This document shows positions 42,959-53,300 of a stretch of DNA of 64,000 bases, piece after piece. Source of the stretch: Roseateles amylovorans (lineage in GTDB: Bacteria; Pseudomonadota; Gammaproteobacteria; Burkholderiales; Burkholderiaceae_C); assembly GCF_025398155.2 (NCBI RefSeq), contig NZ_CP104562.2:3906001-3970000 (forward strand). Direction: 5' to 3'. The translations under genes and the position numbers were made by a program. The notes below the pieces were generated by a model, which was not told where the DNA came from, did no database searches, and worked only from the letters and a program-made list of their open reading frames with translations. Every line of letters starts with the position of its first letter. Position 1 is the stretch's first letter.

Positions 42959-43061
42959 CGCCGCGCTGCGGCCGGCGCTAAGGGCTGCGCTGGAGGCGGC
43001 GTTGAACGCGGCGCTGAAGGCGACGACCCACACTAGCCGATCAATGCCCCGGAATGCAAAA

Positions 43062-43085
43062 CAGCCTCGGCGTGCGCCGAGGCTG
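43062..43085 (-). terminator. Intrinsic terminator after the PEP-CTERM gene
   Basis: CAGCCTCGGCG and CGCCGAGGCTG form an 11-bp stem, followed on the minus strand by TTTTGCATT. It lies 100 bases after the PEP-CTERM protein stop. Confidence 0.75.
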
Positions 43086-43185
43086 CTGTCGTTGCGTCGA
43101 TCTCGGCCTGATCCGCCCGATGCTGGCGTTCGCCGGCTCGTTCAGACCGTGCCGCCGATCAGGCGATCACACGATCAACCAGCGA

Positions 43186-43689
43186 TCACTGGTTGCGGCT
43201 GTTGCCGTTGCGGCGACGCGCCAGGAAACCCAGGGCGCCGATGCCAGCCAGCATCAGGGCGTAGGTCGCGGGTTCCGGCGCCGGGGTGGCGACCAGGGTG
43301 GTCGAGAACTGGGCGCCGACGATGGCGGCACCGTTCAGGGCGCCCAGGCCGCTCAGCGTGCCGCTGGCCAGCAGTTGGTAGGTGCCGGCGGCCAGGTTGG
43401 CATAGCTGAAACCGTTGGCGCTGGCGTCGAGGTCCGTCTTGCCGCTGATGCCGGCGAAGCTGAAGCTCACCGACTGCAGGGGCAGTTCCAGGCCGTTCCA
43501 GGACACCGAGGTCGCGGCGATCACCGAACCGCTCACATTGGACGCCTGGTCCAGTGTGAAAGTGCCGATCACGGCGTCGGTGAAGGAGCCACCGGCGGCC
43601 GAAACAAAGGTCGGCTCCACCGTGGTCGCCATGGCGGCGCCGCTCAGCAAAGTGGCGGCCAGCGCCAAGACGGCAGGTTTGAATTTCAT
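43186..43689 (-). CDS. PEP-CTERM sorting domain protein
   Basis: A 167-residue secreted protein with a signal peptide (cleavage near AMA/TT, residue ~21). The middle is Gly/Ala/Ser-rich and beta-type, with FTDAVIGTFTLDQAS and VSWNGLELPLQSVSFSFAG. A C-terminal PEP-CTERM anchor follows: APEPATYALMLAGIGALGFLARRR, that is the PEP motif, a helix and a basic end. Exosortase recognises this signal and removes it during export or anchoring to exopolysaccharide-linked surfaces. No exosortase is encoded in this window, so it must act from elsewhere. An intrinsic terminator follows. Confidence 0.9.
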   Translation of the reverse strand: MKFKPAVLALAATLLSGAAMATTVEPTFVSAAGGSFTDAVIGTFTLDQASNVSGSVIAATSVSWNGLELPLQSVSFSFAGISGKTDLDASANGFSYANLAAGTYQLLASGTLSGLGALNGAAIVGAQFSTTLVATPAPEPATYALMLAGIGALGFLARRRNGNSRNQ

Positions 43690-44072
43690 GAGCTATCCCG
43701 AGCTGTGGTTGATGTCGTGGGCGAGTGTGCATCGCAGCATAGGACCGCCCGGATCCCCCAAACCGGGGGAATATGTTGCGGTGCGTCACAACGGTAATGC
43801 GGGCTCTGCCAGTCAGCCGAGACCCGGCCCTTGGCGCCTTCTGAAAGGCCTCCAATCCGGTCCGGTCAAACCTGTAACCCGGCCACGGCACCCCAGTGTG
43901 GCGGGAACACCAATTGGCACGCCCGACCTGCCCCGTCCCGGCCGACAAACGGCCCAACACAAAGGGCCGATGCGTTGCCGCCCGGCCCTTGGAGGTGAGA
44001 AGTGCCACGCATGAGCGCAGCAGGGTCTGCCCACGGGCAGCGGATCAATCCACCGATCCGCCTGCCGGGCCC
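43690..44072. other. Intergenic region between the PEP-CTERM gene and parC
   Basis: No gene that I can support. It contains an inverted repeat TCCCCC-AAACC-GGGGGA at about 43755-43771, some 70 bases upstream of the PEP-CTERM start, which may be an operator or a leader hairpin. The right end receives the parC transcript from the minus strand. Confidence 0.45.
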
Positions 44073-46421
44073 TCAGCCCGCCACCACCCGCTGCGGCTTG
44101 AGCCCTTCCACCGGCTTGCCCTTCTTGGCGCGCTTGCCGGCATGGGCCGCCAGTGCCGCGCCCTTGAACAGCTCTTCCTTCGGCTTGCCACCGCGCAGGC
44201 CCACGCCCATCACCATCAACTGCTGGGCGAAGGCGGCGACGCTGACCAGCGCATCCTTCGGATCCAGGTCGATCAGCGTCAGGCCGCGACCGCCCTTGGG
44301 CTGGTGCTTGAGCTCGTCGATCGGGAAGGTCAGCAGTCGGCCGGTCAGCGTCAGGCAGGCGATCTGCACCGCAGTGCCGCTGGGCACGACCGTCGGCGGC
44401 AGCGGCAGTTCCTGGCCCTCCAGGCTCAGGAAGCTCTTGCCCGCCTTCTGGCGACCGACCAGGTCACCCACCTCCGCCACCAGGCCGAAGCCGCCGGTGC
44501 CCGCCAGCACCAGGCGCTGGGTCGCGGCCGCGGCGTAGTAGTGGGCGATCTGGCTGCCGGATTCCAGCTCGATCAGCGTCGTGATGGGCTGACCGTCGCC
44601 GCGGCCGCCCGGCAGGACCGACACCGGCACCGAGTACACCCGGCCGTTGCTGCCCAGCACGATCAGCGGATCCACGCTGCGGCAGGGGAAGACGCCATAC
44701 AGCGAGTCGCCCGACTTGAAGGCCAGCGCCGCCGGATCCACCTCGTGGCCCTTGAGCGCCCGCACCCAGCCCTTCAGGCTGACGACCACCGTCACCGGCT
44801 CGTCGACGATGCGCACCTCCGCCACTGCGCGCTTGTCCTCCTGGATCAGCGTGCGGCGCTCGTCGCCATATTGCTTGGCATCGGCCTCGATTTCCTTGAT
44901 GACCGTGCGGCGCAGCGAGCTCGGATTGGAGAGGATCTCCTCGAGCTTGCCGGCTTCCTCGCGCAGGCTCTTGAGCTCCTGCTCGATCTTGATGAACTCC
45001 AGCCGGGCCAGTTGGCGCAGGCGGATTTCCAGGATGTCCTCGGCCTGCCGATCGCTGAGGCCGAAGCGCTCGATCAGCGCCGGCTTGGGCTCATCCGAAT
45101 TGCGGATGATGGCGATGACCTCGTCGATGTGCAGCAGGATCTGGTGACGACCTTCCAGGATGTGGATGCGGTCCCGGACCTTGTCCAGCTTGAACTGCGT
45201 GCGCCGCGTGACCGTGTTCAAGCGGAAGCCGTTCCACTCGGTCAGGATGGTGCGCAGGTTCTTCTGCACCGGACGACCGTCGGCGCCGACCATCGTCATG
45301 TTGAGCGAGGCCGACGTCTCCAGGCTGGTCTGCGCCAGCAAGGTGGTGATCAGCTCCTGCTGGCCCACGGTGCGGCTCTTGGGCTCGAAGACCAGGCGCA
45401 CCGGAGCATCCTTGTTGGATTCATCGCGGGCCTTGTCGAGCACGGCCAGTACCGCCGCCTTGAGCTGCAGTTGTTCCGGGGTGAGCGTCTTCTTGCCGGT
45501 CTTGACCTTGGGGTTGGTCAGCTCCTCGATCTCTTCCAGCACCTTCTGGGTGCTGACGCCCTGCGGCAGCTCGGTGACCACCAGTTGCCACTGGCCGCGG
45601 GCGAGGTCTTCGATCTTCCAGCGCGCCCGCAGCTTCAGGCTGCCGCGGCCGCTGTTGTAGGCGGCACGGATCTCGTCGGCCGAGCTGATCAGCTGGCCGC
45701 CGCCGGGATAGTCCGGGCCGGGCAGCTTGGCATAGAGCTCGTCGTCGCTGGCCTTCTCGTTCTTGAGCAGCAGCACCGCCGCTTCGGCCACTTCCCGCAG
45801 GTTGTGGCTGGGCACCTCGGTGGCCATGCCGACCGCAATGCCGGAGGCCCCGTTCAGCAGCACGAATGGCAGCCGGGCGGGCAGCTCACGCGGCTCGTCA
45901 TAGGAGCCGTCGTAGTTCGGCTGGAAGTCGACCGTGCCCTGGTCCAGCTCGTCGAGCAGCAGACGCGAGTAGGCGGATAAGCGTGCTTCCGTGTAGCGCA
46001 TCGCGGCCGCGCCGTCGCCGTCTCGGCTGCCGAAGTTGCCCTGGCCATCGACCAGCGGATAACGCTGGCTGAAGTCCTGCGCCATGCGCACCAGCGCGTC
46101 ATAGGCCGCCTGGTCGCCGTGCGGATGGTATTTACCGAGCACCTCACCGACCACCCGGGCGCTCTTGACCGCCTTGGCGCCGTTGGTGCCGGTGAAGCCC
46201 AGGCCCAGGCGCTCCATGGTGAACAGGATGCGGCGCTGCACCGGCTTCTGGCCGTCGCAATAGGCCGGCAAGGCGCGGCCCTTCACCACCGACAGCGCAT
46301 ATTCCAGATAGGCCTGCTGGGCGTACTGGGCCAGCGTCAGTGAATCGCCCGACGGATGGCTCGGACCCGCCGGACCGCCGGGGGAGTTGTCGAAATCGAA
46401 GGTCTCTTGCTCTTGGTTCAT
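44073..46421 (-). CDS. parC: DNA topoisomerase IV subunit A
   Basis: The DNA-cutting subunit of the enzyme that decatenates sister chromosomes. The 782-residue protein has the GyrA/ParC winged-helix domain with catalytic Tyr143 in AAAMRYTEARL. The QRDR block is GKYHPHGDQAAYDALVRMAQ, with Gln104 where E. coli has the quinolone-contact Ser80 and Asp108 where it has Glu84. The coiled-coil and C-terminal propeller are shorter than GyrA and lack a GyrA box, supporting ParC. It is the fourth gene of a same-strand run with parE, GNAT and a lytic transglycosylase. Confidence 0.96.
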   Translation of the reverse strand: MNQEQETFDFDNSPGGPAGPSHPSGDSLTLAQYAQQAYLEYALSVVKGRALPAYCDGQKPVQRRILFTMERLGLGFTGTNGAKAVKSARVVGEVLGKYHPHGDQAAYDALVRMAQDFSQRYPLVDGQGNFGSRDGDGAAAMRYTEARLSAYSRLLLDELDQGTVDFQPNYDGSYDEPRELPARLPFVLLNGASGIAVGMATEVPSHNLREVAEAAVLLLKNEKASDDELYAKLPGPDYPGGGQLISSADEIRAAYNSGRGSLKLRARWKIEDLARGQWQLVVTELPQGVSTQKVLEEIEELTNPKVKTGKKTLTPEQLQLKAAVLAVLDKARDESNKDAPVRLVFEPKSRTVGQQELITTLLAQTSLETSASLNMTMVGADGRPVQKNLRTILTEWNGFRLNTVTRRTQFKLDKVRDRIHILEGRHQILLHIDEVIAIIRNSDEPKPALIERFGLSDRQAEDILEIRLRQLARLEFIKIEQELKSLREEAGKLEEILSNPSSLRRTVIKEIEADAKQYGDERRTLIQEDKRAVAEVRIVDEPVTVVVSLKGWVRALKGHEVDPAALAFKSGDSLYGVFPCRSVDPLIVLGSNGRVYSVPVSVLPGGRGDGQPITTLIELESGSQIAHYYAAAATQRLVLAGTGGFGLVAEVGDLVGRQKAGKSFLSLEGQELPLPPTVVPSGTAVQIACLTLTGRLLTFPIDELKHQPKGGRGLTLIDLDPKDALVSVAAFAQQLMVMGVGLRGGKPKEELFKGAALAAHAGKRAKKGKPVEGLKPQRVVAG

Positions 46422-46570
46422 CTGGGGGGACCGGCGGGGCCGGTAAGGTCAATTCGATCAATCGGGCAATGCTGGGAGCGGTGGGAACGGGCCGGGCGTC
46501 CCGTCGTCAGGTCGGCCGATCATTCGGTCGTCCAGTCGATCGGAGCGCCCGGCGCCACCGGTCATCGCGG

Positions 46571-46592
46571 GCCGGGCCCCAGGGGCCCGGGC
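46571..46592 (-). terminator. GC hairpin after the lytic transglycosylase gene
   Basis: GCCGGGCCCC and GGGGCCCGGGC pair around a single A in the 178-bp gap before parC. There is no T tract on the minus strand, so it is a weak terminator candidate. Confidence 0.35.
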
Positions 46593-46599
46593 ACCGCGG

Positions 46600-47358
46600 T
46601 CAAGGTTGTTCGGGACGGTGCATGGTCAGTTGTCGCGCCTGGCTGCCCAGGCTGCGCTGCAGCAAGGCCCAGTACAGCTCGAGCACGAGATGCACATGGG
46701 CCTGGGTTTCGTCGATGTCGGGCACCACGCCGCCGGCCCGCCGCACCGCGCCCTCGCCCGCATTCCAGGCCGCCAGCGCGGCATCGATGCGGCCGAAGCG
46801 CCGGGTCAGGTCGGCCAGCATGCGCGCGCCGATGAGGATGTTGGTGCGGGCCTCCAGCAGCGCCGTCGGCCGCCGCAGTTCATCGGCGGTGCCGTAGCGT
46901 TGTGCGGTCACGCCGGTGATCTGCATCAGACCCATGGCGCCGCGTGGCGAGACCGCATCCGCCCTGAAACTGGATTCGACCGCGATCACCGCCTTCAGTA
47001 ATTCGATGTCCACGCCGGTCTGCGCCGACGCCTCCCGCAGGTAGGGCTGCACCGCCTTGACCTCCGGGGCAATGTCCAGCCAGGTCAGCAGGCGCTGGCC
47101 GTGGTCGATCTTGCCGGGCACCCGCTGGATGCCGCTGCTGGCCGCCAGCACCGGCTGGTAGCGGGTGTCCAGCGGCGCGCTCGCAAAGTGCGCCACGCCG
47201 GAAGCGTCCACATAACCCCACAGTTCGGCGTGGGCCGCACCGCCGCCGGAGACCAGCAAGCCCACCACCCCGGTGCGCACCAGGTGGCGACGCAGGCCCT
47301 GCATCAGTTGGCGGGCCATGCGGCTGGCGAGACGACGCTTCAGATGACGACGGGTCAT
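46600..47358 (-). CDS. Lytic murein transglycosylase (SLT domain)
   Basis: A 252-residue exported protein with an N-terminal signal/hydrophobic segment (~30-44), a short DUF4124-like stretch (AELWGYVDASGVAHFA) and a C-terminal SLT domain (about 105-215). The catalytic Glu is in LKAVIAVESSFRADAVS, followed by GAMGLMQITGVTAQRYG and ALAAWNAGEGAVRRAGG. It cleaves peptidoglycan glycan strands. Its ATG overlaps the GNAT gene stop by four bases, so it belongs to the parE-GNAT run. Confidence 0.9.
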   Translation of the reverse strand: MTRRHLKRRLASRMARQLMQGLRRHLVRTGVVGLLVSGGGAAHAELWGYVDASGVAHFASAPLDTRYQPVLAASSGIQRVPGKIDHGQRLLTWLDIAPEVKAVQPYLREASAQTGVDIELLKAVIAVESSFRADAVSPRGAMGLMQITGVTAQRYGTADELRRPTALLEARTNILIGARMLADLTRRFGRIDAALAAWNAGEGAVRRAGGVVPDIDETQAHVHLVLELYWALLQRSLGSQARQLTMHRPEQP

Positions 47359-47903
47359 GCGGCCTCCAGACCTTGCTCGACGCGCGCGTCGTACTCGGCG
47401 CGCAGCAGGGACATCACGATCAGATCGTCATAAGCCTGGACCGGCTGCCCGGTGGCACCGAGTTCGTCCTCGATGCGCACGCATTCGCGCAACCGGCCTT
47501 CCTCGACATAGCCTTCACTGCGATAGAGCGCATGGGCCCGGATGTTGCGGCCCTTCACATCGAGCCAGAAGCGGTGAGCGCCGAACTGGAGGAAGGCCAT
47601 CTTCTTGAGCTGGCGCACACAGGCCCGACCGACGCCCAGCCCCTTGGGACCGAGCACGATGCGCTTGAGCTCCAGCGACCGATTCGGATTGCGGCAGCCC
47701 TGCAGGATCACGAACCCGGCGCGCTCGGCGGCCAGCTCCACGATGAAGTGCCGGGCATCCGGAAAGCGGATAGCCCCCTCATGCTGCATCAGCGCCCAGG
47801 GCGTGATGAACGGACGGTTGGCCGCGTCCTGCTCCACGCCGACCACGAAGTCCAGATCGGACAACATGGTCGGGCGCAGCGTGACGCGGGGCAAGGTCGT
47901 CAT
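47355..47903 (-). CDS. GNAT family N-acetyltransferase
   Basis: A 182-residue protein with the acetyl-CoA-binding fold: VTLRPTMLSDLDFVVGVEQ, the motif A region LKRIVLGPKGLGVGRACVRQL, and RFWLDVKGRNIRAHALYRSEGYVEEG. The acceptor is unknown. It lies 15 bases after parE and overlaps the next gene by four bases (ATGA). Confidence 0.88.
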   Translation of the reverse strand: MTTLPRVTLRPTMLSDLDFVVGVEQDAANRPFITPWALMQHEGAIRFPDARHFIVELAAERAGFVILQGCRNPNRSLELKRIVLGPKGLGVGRACVRQLKKMAFLQFGAHRFWLDVKGRNIRAHALYRSEGYVEEGRLRECVRIEDELGATGQPVQAYDDLIVMSLLRAEYDARVEQGLEAA

Positions 47904-47918
47904 CGACAGGCCTTGACC

Positions 47919-49907
<1,989 letters not shown>

Positions 49908-50262
49908 GGGGCGCGATTCTATGCAGCCCGCTCCGCCCTGCCCGTCTATCTTGCCGGCGCGGCCGCCCGCCACCTGCGACTTCCTGCACCCTCGCCCGGC
50001 GCCCATCCGCGCCGCAGCAGGGCTTGGGCAGTGGCGCAGCCGGTCAAGACAATGGCCACGAACCCGGTCAGGAGAGAGTTCAGGCGGGTGCCTGCCGCCC
50101 CCTGCCATGCCCCTCCACAGAGGGACTTCGGGAAAACACCCCCCGCCAAACGTCCGTAGGGCGCACGCACGCGCCCCGGGGGCACGTCCGGTTACCGGGC
50201 GTTCGGTCGTCACGGGGCGGGCCTGTCGTAGCATCGACCGCTTGTCCGCCGGATCTGGTTTG
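49908..50262. other. Divergent intergenic region, parE / amidohydrolase
   Basis: No supported gene. A minus-strand frame here includes a lipobox-like VLTGCATAQA but lacks a credible start and ribosome-binding site. Promoters for both neighbours should lie here. Confidence 0.5.
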
Positions 50263-51807
50263 ATGCTGAACTTCTCTCGATTCCTCGCAAGTGCGGTCGG
50301 CCGCGTCGGTACGCTCGACCGCTTCGGTGCGGTGGCCGATGCCGTCCAGACTGCGCGTCGACCGCTCAAGGCGTCGCTGGCCGTCGCCCTCGCCGCCGCC
50401 CTGGGCAGCCAGCTCGGCGGCCCGGCGCAGGCCGCCAGCTTCAAGGCCAGCCCGGAAATGGCCATCGAGCTGCGCCATGCGCAGTGGTTCGACGGCGAAA
50501 AGCTCCAACGCGGCACGCTCTACATCGACAACGGCGTGTTCACGGCCCAGCGTCCCCGCAAGATCAACCGGCTGATGGAGCTGCGCGGCCAGACCCTGGT
50601 GCCGCCGCTGGCCGAAGCCCACAACCACAACCTGCAAAGCGCCTGGGGCCTGGACAAGTTCGCCCAGGACTACCTGCGCGACGGCGTGTTCTATGCCGCC
50701 ATGCTCTGCGCCGATCCGGCGGCCATCGGTCCGATCCGTGACCGCATCGCCCAGCCCGACACGCCGGATGTGCTGTTCGCGACCGCCTGCATCACCTCGT
50801 CCGACGGTCAGCCGCTGGCCATGCTGCAGTCCGGCCAGCCGCCCATGGCGTTGGAGGACATCGTCGACAAGGCGGTGCTGATCATGGATACGCCGGAACA
50901 GGTCGAACAGAAATGGCCGCTGATCCGCGACCGCCGCACTGACCTGGTGAAGGTCATCATGAGCTATCACGACCGGCCCGAGCTGCGCGGTCAGGCAGAC
51001 CAGCGCGGCCGCCTGGGCGTGACGCCCGAGGTGGTGGCCGAGGTGGTACGCCGCGCCCACGCCGACGGCCTGCGGGTGGTGGCCCATGTGGAAAGCGCGC
51101 TGGATTTCGAGGCCGCGGTGCGGGCCGGCGTGGACTTCATCGCCGAGCTGCCGGGTTATTTCCCGCAGCACGGCGAGGCCCCGGAGAGCCATCTCATTTC
51201 GCCGGAGGCGGCGGTGATGGCCGCCGAGAAGAAGATCGGCATCGTCACCGCCACCGTCGCCACCCGGCTGTTCCAGCCCGCGCCGGACTTGCTGGCCCGG
51301 ATCGAGGATGTGCAAAAGCGCAACCTGGATCGGCTGCGCGAAGCGGGCGCCCGGCTGCTGGTCGGCTCTGACCTGTTCACCGGCAATGCGCTGGAGGAGG
51401 TCAAGCACCTGGCCCAGCTCGGCGTGCTGGACAAGCCCACGCTGCTGCGCCTGGCCACCCAGGACACGCCGCGCGCCCTGTTCCCGCAGCGCAAGCTGGG
51501 CTGCTTCCAGACCGGCTGCGAGGCCAGCTTCCTGGTGCTGGCCGGCAATCCGCTGGACGACCTGGGCGCCCTCGAGAAACCGCTGCTTCGCATCAAGCAA
51601 GGCCGCGTGCTGACGCAGTTGGAGGAAGTGGCCGCCACCGCAGGCACCGAGGACAACGCCCTCGGATCCGGTGGCCAGAAGGCCTCGGGCAAATCCCGCA
51701 AGGCTTCCGCCAAGTCATCCGCCAAGTCATCGGGAAAACCCGCAGGCAGCAGCAAAAAGCCGGCGACATCCAAGGCCACCGTCAAGAAGGCGACGACCAA
51801 CAAGTAG
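50263..51807 (+). CDS. Exported amidohydrolase-family protein with lysine-rich tail
   Basis: A 514-residue protein. An N-terminal segment with a hydrophobic core (ASLAVALAAALGSQLGGPAQA, about residues 37-57) suggests export. An amidohydrolase metallo-domain follows with AEAHNHNLQSAWG (His-x-His), VVAHVES (His) and LLVGSDLF (Asp). Late residues resemble imidazolonepropionase-type amidohydrolases (DTPRALFPQRKLGCFQTGCEASFLVLAGNPL). The last ~45 residues form a Lys/Ser/Ala-rich tail like histone H1 tails. The start is the ATG at 50263. Substrate and localisation are uncertain. Confidence 0.78.
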   Translation: MLNFSRFLASAVGRVGTLDRFGAVADAVQTARRPLKASLAVALAAALGSQLGGPAQAASFKASPEMAIELRHAQWFDGEKLQRGTLYIDNGVFTAQRPRKINRLMELRGQTLVPPLAEAHNHNLQSAWGLDKFAQDYLRDGVFYAAMLCADPAAIGPIRDRIAQPDTPDVLFATACITSSDGQPLAMLQSGQPPMALEDIVDKAVLIMDTPEQVEQKWPLIRDRRTDLVKVIMSYHDRPELRGQADQRGRLGVTPEVVAEVVRRAHADGLRVVAHVESALDFEAAVRAGVDFIAELPGYFPQHGEAPESHLISPEAAVMAAEKKIGIVTATVATRLFQPAPDLLARIEDVQKRNLDRLREAGARLLVGSDLFTGNALEEVKHLAQLGVLDKPTLLRLATQDTPRALFPQRKLGCFQTGCEASFLVLAGNPLDDLGALEKPLLRIKQGRVLTQLEEVAATAGTEDNALGSGGQKASGKSRKASAKSSAKSSGKPAGSSKKPATSKATVKKATTNK

Positions 51808-51828
51808 ACAAGCCGCTACATTGACCCC

Positions 51829-53067
51829 ATGAGTGCCGCCCCACCCCATTCGACCGCCTCGCCGCGCACGCTGAGCCTTCAGCAGGTGCTGCTGTGCGGT
51901 GCCGCCATCGTGACCTTGTCGATGGGCATCCGGCATGGCTTCGGTCTGTGGCTCACCCCGGTGACCGTGGAGCGCGGCTGGACGCGGGAAGCCTTCTCCC
52001 TCGCGCTGGCGGTTCAGAACCTGGCCTGGGGCGTGGCCGGCCCGTTCGCCGGCATGTTGGCGGACCGCTTCGGCGCGATGCGGGTGCTGGTGGTGGGCGC
52101 GGTGCTGTATGCGGTCGGGCTGGCGTTGATGGCCGTCTCCACCTCGGCCGCCGGCTTCCTTGGCAGCGCGGGGCTGTTGATCGGGTTGGCGCAGTCCGGC
52201 ACGACCTATGCGGTGGTGTATGGCGTGATCGCCCGCAACATCGCGCCGGAGCGTCGATCCTGGGCCATGGGCGTGGCGGCCGCTGCGGGATCGTTCGGAC
52301 AGTTCCTGATGGTGCCGGTGGAGAACTGGCTGATCGGCTACACCGGCTGGCAGAACGCGCTGTTCGTGCTGTCCATCGCCGCCTGCCTGATCATTCCGCT
52401 GGCCTTCGGCCTGCGCGAGCCGCAGTTGGGCCAGGCCCGCGCCGGACACCACCAAAGCATCGGCCAGGCCCTGCGCGAGGCCTTCGGCTACCGCAGCTTC
52501 CAGTTGCTGATGCTGGGTTACTTCGTCTGCGGCTTCCAGGTGGTGTTCATCGGCGTGCACATGCCGAGCTATCTGAAGGACCACGGGCTGTCACCGCAGG
52601 TCGCCACCATCGCGCTGGCGCTGATCGGGTTGTTCAACGTGTTTGGCACCTATGCGGCGGGCACGCTGGGTCAGCGGGTGCCCAAGCGTTATGTGCTGTC
52701 GACCATCTACGGCCTGCGCTCGGTGGCGATCGCCATCTTCCTGAACGTGCCGCTGACGCCAACCAGCGTCTATGTCTTCGCCGCGACCATGGGCGTGCTG
52801 TGGCTCTCTACCGTGCCGCCCACCAATGCGATCGTGGCCCAGATCTTCGGTGTGCAGCACATGTCGATGCTGGGCGGCTTCGTGTTCTTCAGCCATCAGA
52901 TCGGCAGCTTCCTGGGTGTGTGGCTCGGTGGCAAGCTCTATGACGCGACGGGCTCCTACGACGTGGTCTGGTGGCTGGCGATTGCCCTGGGTGTGATGGC
53001 GATGCTGGCCAATCTGCCGGTGCGTGAACATGCGATTGCGCGCCAGGGCGTTCCGTCCGCCGCTTGA
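51829..53067 (+). CDS. MFS transporter (OxlT/monocarboxylate-type)
   Basis: A 412-residue protein with twelve hydrophobic helices. The loop motif MLADRFGAMRVLVVGAV between helices 2 and 3 is the major facilitator signature. RHGFGLWLTPVTVERGW and GFVFFSHQIGSFLGVWLGG are blocks seen in the OxlT/monocarboxylate-type subgroup. It follows the amidohydrolase by 21 bases and is probably cotranscribed. The substrate may be a small carboxylate but is unproven. Confidence 0.9.
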   Translation: MSAAPPHSTASPRTLSLQQVLLCGAAIVTLSMGIRHGFGLWLTPVTVERGWTREAFSLALAVQNLAWGVAGPFAGMLADRFGAMRVLVVGAVLYAVGLALMAVSTSAAGFLGSAGLLIGLAQSGTTYAVVYGVIARNIAPERRSWAMGVAAAAGSFGQFLMVPVENWLIGYTGWQNALFVLSIAACLIIPLAFGLREPQLGQARAGHHQSIGQALREAFGYRSFQLLMLGYFVCGFQVVFIGVHMPSYLKDHGLSPQVATIALALIGLFNVFGTYAAGTLGQRVPKRYVLSTIYGLRSVAIAIFLNVPLTPTSVYVFAATMGVLWLSTVPPTNAIVAQIFGVQHMSMLGGFVFFSHQIGSFLGVWLGGKLYDATGSYDVVWWLAIALGVMAMLANLPVREHAIARQGVPSAA

Positions 53068-53098
53068 GTCGCCACGCACCGCACCGGGCACACGCCTC

Positions 53099-53236
53099 AT
53101 GAAACGCCGCGGCACTGCCTGGATCCGCCCGCTGGCGACGTTGTTGGCGCTGGTGGTGCTCGCACTCGTCTTCCTGGCCTACGCCCAGCCGTCGTTGATG
53201 CAACACCTGGCAGACCAGCTGTGGGCCTGCTTCTGA
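53099..53236 (+). CDS. Small single-pass membrane protein (45 residues)
   Basis: A 45-residue product: a basic N-terminus (MKRRGTAWIRP), one hydrophobic helix (LATLLALVVLALVFLAYA) and an amphipathic end LADQLWACF. Similar small proteins ending in WACF are, to my recollection, found beside an SDR gene in other Burkholderiales, which supports a real gene. The start is the ATG at 53099; an upstream in-frame ATG at 53024 overlaps the MFS gene and is less likely. Function unknown. Confidence 0.65.
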   Translation: MKRRGTAWIRPLATLLALVVLALVFLAYAQPSLMQHLADQLWACF

Positions 53237-53300
53237 TGTCGTGACCTGCCCTGACCCGACTTGACCTGACCTGAACAACCCCGAAGAGGGAGGAGACAAC

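Noticed and set aside
43895..43925. TTGGCACG-like sigma-54 promoter near the PEP-CTERM gene
   Set aside because: The GG-to-GC spacing is wrong and it lies on the strand opposite to the gene.
49946..50185. Possible small lipoprotein with LTGCATAQA on the minus strand
   Set aside because: No ATG or GTG start with a ribosome-binding site close to the hydrophobic segment, and the Arg/Ala-rich remainder looks non-coding.
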